Position numbers and translations under genes: made by a program. Of a DNA stretch of 64,000 nt, positions 10,911-20,531 are shown piece by piece. The notes under the pieces were generated by a model. It ran no database searches, had not been told where the DNA came from, and was given only the letters and a program-made list of their open reading frames with translations. The stretch is from Eutreptiella sp. 'Long Island Sound 2002' (taxonomy: Eukaryota > Euglenozoa > Euglenophyceae > Eutreptiales > Eutreptiaceae). Location of the stretch: NCBI GenBank assembly GCA_964036045.1, contig OZ038402.1, forward strand, positions 10,278,513 through 10,342,512, in the 5' to 3' direction. Each line of letters starts with the position of its first letter. Within the stretch, counting starts at the first letter, position 1.

Positions 10911-12567
10911 TGTCTGCCACGCCTGATGCATTTGCTGAGCGACGGTGATGAAGAGAGGGCATGATAGGGGGCTTACTCCCAATGTGTGACGAGGTGACAG
11001 CAATGTGCCCATGGCCAAGGGCCATGCTGTGCCCCTCAACCGTTGTGTTGCTGGGGGCTTTATCATCCCTGCAAGTGGCCACAAGTGGCACTTCGTCCCA
11101 CATTCATCAAGGAATAGTCACTCAAAACACAAAAGAAAGCGCCACAAAGAGCGACAAGCTCGTGAGGTGAGGGTGTGTACCAAGAGGATTGTCACCATTT
11201 GGCACACCATATCCAAAGCCTGTTGTGCAGGGTGTCTGCCACGCCTGGTGCGGGGAACACTCAGCACCGTTGGGGTTGTTGAAGGCAATTGAGCATGGCG
11301 AGGTGAGGGCGGAAACGGACACAACGGACAACAGCAGATGCCCTCAACAGCACAAAACGGACGTGCACAGAAATCCCACCACCACCACCACCAGAACACA
11401 CACCGACGCAAACGGACGGCCCCAAAAGAAAAACGAAAGCCATGGCGGTGGACGCACCTTGGGGGCTGGGGGCGTTATTTTGTTGTTGGGGGGGCTGACG
11501 CCCCCTCCCCCCCCCCCCCCGCCACGCGAACAAAGCACTGCATCAAAACAGCCTAAGCACCGGCTGACTAGCGTTCCTGGCGAGCCGAAATTCATCCACA
11601 GATTGCTGCAGGTATGTACAGGTGAGGTCAAGGTGAAGTTTCACTGCCCATAGGCATCAAAGGCCAGAAAGGCCTGACTTGAAGGATCTGTGCCGCGGAG
11701 CACATAACGCAGAGCTAACGCCACTTGAAAAGGAAATTGAGACATGAAACTCCCCGGACCTTACTGTGCTCATGCCTTGGCTCTTGAATGCTCAGGCAAA
11801 CGAGGCAAAGAGAAGCTGCCAGCCTGCTGTCTGGTACAGGGAAAACGAGTCTACACAATGAAGGCATGGTGTTGACGAAAGCCAGAGAGTACTTGTCAGA
11901 CAGATTGATGTCAGTCTGGACGATAAAACTACGTCTGGATGAACTCTACGCGGGAGTCCTAGATCTTGTTGCACAAAAAATGCACACCAAGCCAACTTCG
12001 GCAGGAAGCCCCATCGCCAGGAAATATGGCGCCAACCAAAATACGCTGCTCCTCCCCTGGACGCCGCACCTCAGCCCCACCGTGACCTTCCGAGTACGGA
12101 TCACTGGAATTCTGAGAGCATGTACTTTAGTGCGTCTAGCGCTGTGGAGTATGAGGGAGAAGAGATGGTTTGGCTGTCTTGGGGAGCGATGCCACGGGGA
12201 AGACTAAGGGCCTGCTTTCGTGCGCACTGAGTGCACGTTTGAATATCTTATCCGTTCCAGGACGGCGTCACGGCAAAGCCATGTCTCTGAGGCAGAGGGG
12301 AAGGATGTAGCAACATAAATGATTCTCATAGGGGAGAACTATACAACACTACATCTCGGGTCCCTTGATACCCCATTTGCCCCAGTAGTTGCGTACTGCG
12401 TTGAAAAAAGCTTGAAAACAGGGGGCCCGTGTTCCCAGCAGTACAAACAAAACCTTTGGACTGCGGGCGCACTGTGTGCAAACGCAGCCCCTATGCAGAA
12501 GGGAGGGCGGTCAGCGCCAACGACACATGACCACCTGAAAACAGGGTCAAGCGTCCCATGACTTGGG
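10911..12567. other. Unassigned region
   Basis: No supportable gene. It contains a second short piece resembling 10896-10930 (near 11215), a CCACCACCACCAC microsatellite near 11378 and a C run near 11508-11520. Confidence 0.4.
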
Positions 12568-14433
12568 TCATTGATGAACACAGACGCTTTGGGACCCGCT
12601 ATCACTGTTTGCCACGGGTCTTGGGCTGCCACTGCAACGCAGACTCACAGGGGAGCCTCCTTTCATACTGACAGACTTCGGGGCCCGCGCTGGCCGCAGC
12701 TGTCTTTGCTTGGTTTCCATCTGCTGCTGCCGACCCTTGGGCCGTGAACGAAGCAGAGACAGCGGGGGGTTCAGTAAACTGCACAGCGGCAGAGATCTGG
12801 TGTGTGGCATTGTGGGGCTAGTCGCAGAAGTTGGGTCATTGCTGACGATTTCTGGAAGACTGAAGGCAAATGGGACGGGCAAGTCCTGGGTGCCGCAGTC
12901 AGACGCAGCAGACGTCTGTGGACCCACAAGGGGCGAAAGCAATTTGAAGTCAAGGGTCTGGTCTCGACACCAAATCTCCGTTCTGTCGTGCACATCTTGA
13001 AAAAATTGCTGGTGCGTGAACTGCGTGTCGCCCAGAAGAACAGCCGACAGACAATGGACTGAGGCAGCGTCCCGGGGCCAGCAGGGAAAACGGACCTGAC
13101 TGTCAACAGTGGCATGGGCACTGGGGTGGTGTATGACACCCGCCTTGTCGCACTCCTCGCGGTTGGGCTTTGGCGTCATCATCGTGGCTGCCTCCAAAGA
13201 ACTTCTCTCCGAAAGCTCGCAAGATGGAAGCATCGAAATCCCTTGGCTCGACCCTACGTCAGCGCTTGCAGCACCGATGAACTCTGGGCTGCCGCCATAT
13301 GTGTTGACCCTGGTGCTTGTGCTGCTTCTTCCATCACTATGATCAGAAATCAGCTTAACTTGGGGCCTCTTGGTGTATCGGGCGTGATGACGCCCCCTGC
13401 GCCTGTTGGGGCCATCGCTGGGCCTTGAGCCATTGCTGCTGCCATCAGTACCTCTGTGACTAGGCTGCCCCAGAGCAAACTGGTCATTATTGCCAGTTGG
13501 CCAGGGGTTGCCAGTCAGACTGCCGCATTCTGACGCTGGGCAGTCGTTGGAGGTCTCCTGCGGCCGCGATCGTGAGGCATGCATCGTGTCCACACGCCGA
13601 GCTTCGTCCCTTTCGCGTGCGTCTTGATGTTCCCGACTGTCGTCCAGCAAAAAGGACGCCAGATGGATGCCTTGGTCCCAGTGCACGGGAAACGCCTTCG
13701 AAGATCGCACCGTTGAAACCTGAGGCCGGTGCCTGTCGGCGTATTTGGCACGATGGCCTTCCGTGCGATTGTCGGAGGCGTCACTGCAATCCGAGGCCTT
13801 GCTGTTGCCATCACTAGTTTCTTGACTATCCTGCCACATAAGAGGCGACATGCCATTGCCATCACTGCCACTTGGCCAAGGGCTGCCAGTGAAACTGCCG
13901 CTGTCTGACACGGGCGTGTCAGAGTCGGATTCCTCCTGAGGTTGGGGCCTCTTGGCGTATCTGGCGCGATGCTTCTTCATGCGACTGTTGGGGTCGTCAT
14001 TGCAACCCGAGGCCTTGCTGTTGCCATCACTAGTTTCTTGACTATCCTGCCCCATAGGACGCGACACGTCACTGCCATCACTGCCACTTGGGCGCGGGCT
14101 GCCAGTGAAACTGCCGCTGTCTGACACGGCCGTGTCAGAGTCTGGTTTGCTCCAGGGACTCTGGGCATCTTTGACGTAATTCTCGTCCGCACTGTCATTG
14201 AAATCTAGTGCCTGGCGGCTGGCAGTATTGCGTGCCTCACCACCTTGGGCCCAACGATTGAACTTACTGGCGCCAGGTCCAACGAATGAGTGGTCCTCAT
14301 TGCCAAGCATTGGCCACTGCACCCCCTCTTCGCATGTTGGCGTAGTGACAGGTTGCATGTTTAGCATGTTCATCATCACAGATACACTGCAACAGTATGC
14401 CGGAGTCAATGTCACCAAAAAACTAGAAACCAT
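12568..14433 (-). CDS. Ser/Asp-rich protein with 72-aa tandem repeats, function unknown
   Basis: The longest uninterrupted frame in the window, 621 codons from ATG at 14433. The first 27 residues (MVSSFLVTLTPAYCCSVSVM then MNMLNMQ) could be a weak signal peptide. After about residue 90 there are two close 72-aa repeats and a third, diverged one. Each has a Ser/Asp stretch with SGSFTGSP, then a QDSQETSDGNSKAS stretch, then a basic end near HRARYAKRPQ. At DNA level the first two units are 216 bp apart (13791 and 14007), which supports unequal duplication under a maintained frame. The C-terminal half is not repetitive and I recognise no domain. It may be one exon of a longer gene. Coding status rests on frame length and on repeats that are multiples of three. 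Confidence 0.5.
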   Translation of the reverse strand: MVSSFLVTLTPAYCCSVSVMMNMLNMQPVTTPTCEEGVQWPMLGNEDHSFVGPGASKFNRWAQGGEARNTASRQALDFNDSADENYVKDAQSPWSKPDSDTAVSDSGSFTGSPRPSGSDGSDVSRPMGQDSQETSDGNSKASGCNDDPNSRMKKHRARYAKRPQPQEESDSDTPVSDSGSFTGSPWPSGSDGNGMSPLMWQDSQETSDGNSKASDCSDASDNRTEGHRAKYADRHRPQVSTVRSSKAFPVHWDQGIHLASFLLDDSREHQDARERDEARRVDTMHASRSRPQETSNDCPASECGSLTGNPWPTGNNDQFALGQPSHRGTDGSSNGSRPSDGPNRRRGRHHARYTKRPQVKLISDHSDGRSSTSTRVNTYGGSPEFIGAASADVGSSQGISMLPSCELSERSSLEAATMMTPKPNREECDKAGVIHHPSAHATVDSQVRFPCWPRDAASVHCLSAVLLGDTQFTHQQFFQDVHDRTEIWCRDQTLDFKLLSPLVGPQTSAASDCGTQDLPVPFAFSLPEIVSNDPTSATSPTMPHTRSLPLCSLLNPPLSLLRSRPKGRQQQMETKQRQLRPARAPKSVSMKGGSPVSLRCSGSPRPVANSDSGSQSVCVHQ

Positions 14434-14439
14434 CCACAA

Positions 14440-16260
14440 AGGCAGAACGATAAAGGCACCCTTTGCACCTTAGTAACACTTCCTGCAGCTCAACCAGTTG
14501 GGCACGAGCGGCAACGCAGATCAAATGACAACAGTACTATTTCTACCGTATAAAACCATAATCATGCTATTTGGAACGCAGAACATGGATTTTTGTGTAT
14601 CCATTCTTTCCACTGGGGTACTGGCAGGTTCGGCTTTGTTTACTGGAATGCCAGACCGGAAAAATTTGCACCTTTTCATGGGGGTGGGAACTGTTGGCCC
14701 CGGAGCACATTGGGGGGCCAACGGGGGATTGACTAACAATCTGGTAACACATAGTTTTACAGGGGGTTTTCTGAGGCTCTCAAGACATGTGCAAGCCTCC
14801 TTCCCTGTAAGCTGTGCAAAGGTCCACCGAAAGAACAGTTTTGGTGTGCTCTGCGGAACGGGGTAGACCTGCACTCTTACGGGCCTAAAAACCCTTTCTC
14901 ACAGCGATGAAAGTCTCTTCTTTCTGTTGTTGGCTAATTTACGTACAGTCCGAAGATCCCGAAAGCGCTCAGTGCTCCCCAGAACCATGTGCGCACATCG
15001 GGATGAGGGTGGTCCTGCTGCAGCAAAACACTTACCAACACAAACAGGATCAAACTACCTCCCCCTTCACTCATATGCGCAAGACCACACCGGAAGGCGA
15101 AGGCAAAGATGTGAGGCCATCAGGCCTCTCCATTGATCATGCTGCCCAGGACTGGTTTCAGGTGACCTGAAATTCCATTGACAAAATTACTCATGACCCC
15201 TTTGGTACTTTCAATTCTGCGTCTCTTCTTGCTTGAAATTTGTAGCCAAAATATGCAGCCTTGTTGCATTTTGGACAGACTATATGCCAATGGGGACACA
15301 TCCTGGATCAACGAAGGCAAATGAGGGCTGTGCGGTGGAAGCTGAAACACCCCAACTCTGATCAACATCAACGGTTCGCTTGAGACAGTCTGAAATGCAA
15401 AAGCTCGTGGGTTGCACACATGGTATAGTCGCTGTGCCGCAAGCGTTGTGCTGAGGGTATCCCCCAAGAAACGAAATTATCAACGGCAACCAGCCAGGTC
15501 TTCCGGCTCATTAGCTACGGTAATCGATCCTATATTGATGTTCCGAAGCGCCATGAGAGGCTTCCAATGGCCCAGCCCTCGCTCTAGGGGCTTCAGGTTC
15601 GGAACAGGCGCCACGAAAGGCTCCAGCTGCCGAAGAATGGGTCCCTGTAGGCACATGCACAGGAGATGGGGCTGTGTCCATAGCACTGGCTTTAGCATCA
15701 CCGCTGTACAGTCCATGTTCACCGCCGCTGGACGTCAAATGAGGTTCTTCCACACTTTTTCCCAACCAGAATCAGAATTAATTGGTGATTTCAGCCCCTC
15801 CAATGATGAGATGATGGTGAAAAAGATTGACAGTTGTTTGTGGCAATTGGAGCAGCATCAAAATTTTCGCCTCGTTTGTTCAGGGATTCATGGCAGGGAA
15901 TCCCCATATCCCCCCTGCAGCCTGTTTCTTGCTCAGAATATTTTTTATAATCTTGGGTGAGGAACTGCGTGATGAAGCATGTGTGTAGTTTGAAGTTTTG
16001 TGCAGTGTTTTGCAGGGAGAACGCGGGAAATATATAATTTTTGCCATTTTGCACATGTTGCAAACATGAACCCGCACCACTTGTAATGCTTATGCAAGTA
16101 TTTCTGGCCTATCTGTTGAGCATTTTCAGCCTTTTGATGGGCCTAGGATGGGGGCTTCCTACTCAGTTGTGATGCGGGCACCCCCCCCCCCCAGCCCATG
16201 GCCGGAGGGATGCCGGCAAAGGGGAGGCAAAGGGGTGGCCATCCCTAGATACAGGGGGAG
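14440..16260. other. Unassigned region
   Basis: Short frames on both strands without domains or repeats. Nothing identifiable. Confidence 0.4.
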
Positions 16261-16265
16261 TCTTT

Positions 16266-16287
16266 GCACTGCGCGCGCACTGCGCGC
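16266..16287 (+). repeat. Paired 11-bp GCGC-rich motif (ACT type), edge of DDE copy C
   Basis: Exact pair of GCACTGCGCGC with the same TACTTTTAGACTATG flank as at 3015. It lies 250 bp or more from the transposase frame, as in copy A. Confidence 0.75.
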
Positions 16288-16289
16288 TA

Positions 16290-17182
16290 CTTTTAGACTA
16301 TGCTTCCCCCCGAAGAGCCCCCAAGCACACCCCTTGGAAACGCCCTTAGAATTAGGTGACCCAAACTGCCCCAGCTCAAGAAAGTTGCAAACTACCTTCC
16401 CTGAACATAACACACATCATGCACAACTGGAAAAGCCATGAACAGCGCATTGGTCGCCACCCTCAACAACACACAACTGTCTTTTTGTTCCATTGTCAAC
16501 TAAGTACACATTGAGAATACGCAACTTGTGTGCACAACATGACACAGTTGCAGAATCAAAGAAAAGTCACACTGTCACATGTGTGTGTGTCAATGCAATC
16601 CGTACAATATTGCAATTCACACTTGTCACACATGGACATCTTCTCAGGGTCAGACTTGGTGCAACAAAGGGTACATACATCCCCATCATCACCCACAACA
16701 TCCTCATCATCATTGTCCTCCTGTGCAGGTACGTGTTCCCACGGACCATATGGAGGGTACCGCACCTGTCTTCGAATCAAAAATTGCTGCAAATGCAAGA
16801 GTACACGCACGTACTCATGCAACTCCGTACCGGAACCCCTCCATATGTTCCTTACGATGCCCCAGTGCCACAGGCGTGCAAACAAGTGCTCAATGCGTGC
16901 CCTATAGAAACCATGAACATCATTGTACTCCTTTTGCCGCTCGGTCAACGTCTTTCGACCGATAAATGGCCATGCCACATGGAGGCGCCCCTTGCACGCA
17001 ACAAAGCGTGGATTGTGAGTCCCTAACCCCAACTCAAGGGGCCACGCAACAAAGCGTGGATTCAAAGATTGTCCGGTTTCCTCAATAGCACCGGAAGGTT
17101 GGGGCCCAAAAGAGGGCGGAAATGCTACGTCACCCCTGCATTCTCGGGGGTCCCCAACAAAGGGAACAAAATCAGAAGTCAA
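16290..17182 (-). pseudogene. DDE transposase remnant, copy C (third catalytic residue to zinc finger)
   Basis: A 208-codon minus-strand frame (16556-17182) reads FIGRKTLTERQKEYNDVHGF, then ARIEHLFARLW with the catalytic Glu. A conserved helical region follows (LHEYVRVLLHLQQFLIRRQV), then an Asp-rich linker. The zinc finger has C-X2-C, C-X2-C-X4-C-X2-C and H-T-C. The upstream half has been replaced by tandem repeats of the AACAAAGCGTGG type, so the two catalytic Asp residues are gone. The region 16290-16560 matches the other copies and is probably the 3' untranslated end. This is the cleanest view of how the finger follows the DDE domain in one frame. Confidence 0.65.
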
Positions 17183-17385
17183 AACCTACGCTAGGGGTCA
17201 CCATGATGCACCACGCAACAAAGCGTGGATTCAAAGATTGTCCCGGTTTCCTCAATAGCACCGGAAGGTTGGGGCCCAAAAGAGGGCGGAAATGCTACAT
17301 CACCCCTGCATTCTCGGGGGTCCCCAACAAAGGGGGACAAAATCAGAACTCAAAACCTCCGCTACGGGTCACCATGATGCCCCTA
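17042..17385. repeat. 169-bp tandem duplication
   Basis: Two units beginning CCACGCAACAAAGCGTGG at 17042 and 17211, differing at a few positions. The unit start is shared with the 48-bp array at 3571-3762. A further partial unit lies just upstream (17000-17041). Confidence 0.8.
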
Positions 17386-17389
17386 GGGG

Positions 17390-18535
17390 CCCCTAGTATC
17401 TCAAAGTATGGGTCTATAGTACGGCCAGACGCCCAAATAGTTGCACTGCGCGCGCGCTTGAGGCGCCCCCACAGGCAAGATAAGGGAGGGGGTCGATAAG
17501 GTGGTTGGGGGGGGGGGGGTCAGGGAGTTTGAAAAGGATGGACATTGGAGCATTAGACCCTTGCACTGAAGGTGAACTAATTGGGCTTAAGGCTTTTTGC
17601 TACATTATCTTCCTCTCACCTGCCCCAACAACGCAGTTCTCACACTGTCCACTAGTCCACCGGCCTATTGGGTAACTTTAGGCGAAGCCTCTGATTGCGC
17701 CAAGAAGTGCATAGCACCCTAACCTATTTTCGAGAGTATGGTTGTCCGTTGGTTAACTTTGGCTCACTAAGCACACACTGCCCTCAGTTAGGCAACTTTG
17801 TGTTATGCTCTTGGGCGGCTCCTGGCCTTGAAAAAGAAATAGGCATGAGGTAAGTTACTTGTACACCAATACCCCAGTAAGTGTTTAGATGTTGCTAGCG
17901 TGCCTAGACTCTCCCGTGTTGTAACATGTGATGGCACCTTACGCTGCTGCCATCCATGGGATGCACATTACTCTTCAAAATCAAATCAAGCACCTGACAC
18001 CCACTACTCCCGGCATATGACCCTAGGTCAGCAAACAATGCACTTTATATGTACCGTGGTCACTCCATAGGCCAGTGCCTTTAGCAGTTGGCTGGAGGCC
18101 CCCTTGGGAAGGGGAGGGGGGGGGGGTTGGCGTTGTAGGATCCGTGGTGCTGCCCCCCCCCCTGTCCACCCCACATGAGGTATGCGGGATACTGCATGCG
18201 GTTTTAAACTCGCTGCATGGTGGTTTGCTCACGGCTTCCCTTCTGCAAGAGGACGAAAAGGAGGTGGCTGATTGTATGCATGTCGCAAAGGGGCCACCAT
18301 GACATAATAAATTAGGACTGCAAGGAGGAAAAATGGCAGAATGGGAGCTCCCATGGCAAAAATGGGACACTATTAGGAAACATGGGAACGCATGAAAGTG
18401 GGGAAGGAAAAAAACAGTGCAGGAAAATTGTGGTCTCCAGGGTCTTCAGACAGCAAAATGAGGAAAATCAGCCTTCCCCGGGTGTCTCCAGGAATCTGGA
18501 GACTTAGGACCCTTAAAACTCTGGTTGTTGGCCAT
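17390..18535. other. Unassigned region
   Basis: A truncated 11-bp motif is at 17453 and a G run near 17506-17518. No gene recognised. Confidence 0.4.
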
Positions 18536-18542
18536 TTCACGC

Positions 18543-18583
<41 letters not shown>

Positions 18584-18680
18584 GCTGCGCCTAAAAGGGG
18601 TGGCTGTATTCTAGGCCCTAAAAAGGGCTATAAAACCTCACTGGTTCCACCATCTCCGTGACCATAACCCTAATCCTAAG
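18536..18680 (-). repeat. Dispersed repeat with (CAAG)n and telomere-like end, inverted copy
   Basis: On the minus strand the order is TTAGGGTTATGG, a GGTGGAACCAGT stretch, CCCTTTTTAGGGCCTAG, then about ten copies of CAAG. The same order occurs on the plus strand at 49532-49690 and 50706-50826. Divergence is higher here than between the other two. Confidence 0.65.
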
Positions 18681-19248
18681 GCTGGGCCAGGCTTGGTCCC
18701 CCCTTGCCTAACCCTCTGTGAATCTGTCAGAAAAGGGCTGCAAATGCCAAAGTAACAGCCCCAAAATTGTACCTCGACCCCAACCCCAACTAGGGTTGAA
18801 TAATGAGACTGAGCTGGTGGGAAGGGAACGACACAAATGGACCAAAAGTGGCAGTTCATGGCCTAAGACTGCCATTTTTACCATCCATGTTGATCGCCAC
18901 TTTTTGCGAGGAATCAGTTTTGACCCAGTTTTGACCCCTTGGGGACCAACATTCATTCATACCATTGTTCCATGCAAACCGGGCTTGCATTGCACCACGT
19001 GCAAGTACCGCGGGCACCGCATGAGAGGCACCCTCCTGCTTGCTTTTCATTACCTGCCGCCCCCACCCCATGCATCGGACCCCCAAATTGGATGTGCACA
19101 TCCCAAGGAAATCTGTTTCGGCTCAACTCCCCTTGCACCAACCCCCTCATGTCACACATCAAAATTGCCTCCTACTATGGTACCTACACGAAAACAGCCA
19201 AGCATGCCTGCGAACCGCATCTGGAGCCCCTCCTCAGGGATTGATCCA

Positions 19249-20527
19249 TCATCTTGAGTGATTACAATTTAGTGATTCATGCCTCTCACACCACTACCAT
19301 CCGGCCCAACTTGTGGCCTTTGCTCGTTGCCAAGGAGCGGTCCAAGGCACTGAGTGACCTGCTGTTACCAGGGTTCCACGGTACGGTAGCTCCAAGAGCT
19401 ACATTGATAGGGCGCATGGTTCCAGATCTTTTGCATCCCTTTTTCAGTCCTCACATGCCTCCGTCCCTCTAGGCACCCTGGAATCCAGGACCATGGCCCC
19501 ATCCCAATAAACATAGTCCTCTGGACCAAACCTGAGGCCCAATGCGGCCTCTGGAATGGACGTGGTGTGCAGAAAGAAAAAAAAAGACGACACATCTCAC
19601 ACATGCTTTGTCCATGCCCCATTTCAAGGCTGATGCGGAGAGCACATGTATCCGAATGACATCACACATGCTCGATGCCATGCATGAGGTCGACACGGAC
19701 AAGCCCAACACGCCCCCACCGAATCCTGACGCGTCTGAATGGTCGGCAGGGCACGACAGCTTGAAGATGAAGCAAGGCGGAGATCCCAGGTCTTCTACCC
19801 CAGGCCCTACTCACCCCACCGGCACATTCCCCCCCTCCCACCTCGACACAGGAAAAGCAGCGCATCTTGCAGCACAACACACCGCGGTGTTCCACTATGC
19901 AAAGAAGTATACCCTAGTTGCCCTGCCTGTCCGACATAACCCCATCCAGTGCGCTCTTTGGCACGAGCGTCCACGAAGAAGTCCCTCAGCCCAGATGGGA
20001 TCCCCCCCTATCTACTGGCCGCACTACCCGACTCCATCTTCGCACACAGTGACTCCTGCCTCTCTGTCTGTTACAAAGAGGGCTTCAAGCCTGATGATTG
20101 GCTTATCCCTGAGACTTTTTGGCTCTTCAAAGTAAGGGACAGTGGATGGAGGCCCATTGCCATGAGCAACTCCATAAATGGGCTGTTCATGTGTTTGGTG
20201 TACAAGCCATCTGACCACTCCTTGCCCCCCACCAGCAGTATGGTAGCCAAGAAGGAACTGTCACCGCCTGAGACCCACAGACATTCCTGAATGCCCTGGA
20301 TGGCTTGCATGACATCAAAGCCATCTTAGCCTTCGATGCGTACCACACCTTCGACAACCCCCAAAAGTGTTGATCCGTGAGGTACACTACAGAACGGGCA
20401 GCCCCCTCAAATTACTGTGTGTCATCTCCCTAGTAGAGCGAAAGACCACATTTATGCAGGGAGCCGAGGGGGTCAGACGACTTATGGCCTCAAACAAGGT
20501 TGTCTGCTGTCACGTTTCGTAAAGCCT
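19249..20527 (+). pseudogene. LINE-type retrotransposon remnant (endonuclease and RT fragments)
   Basis: From 19249 a frame reads ILSDYNLVIHASHTT, consistent with the D-x-N motif of the EEP-type endonuclease. From about 19980 come RT motifs. KKSLSPDGIPPYLLAALPD matches the conserved S-x-D-G-I-P start of LINE RTs. GWRPIAMSNSINGLF matches the RPI motif. AILAFDAYHTFD (near 20324) is motif A, with both Asp residues. GLKQGCLLS (near 20490) corresponds to motif B. Frames change at least twice and there are internal stops. Motif C is absent because the element stops abruptly at about 20527, five bases from the stop codon of the convergent FAD gene. Confidence 0.6.
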
Positions 20528-20531
20528 CAGA

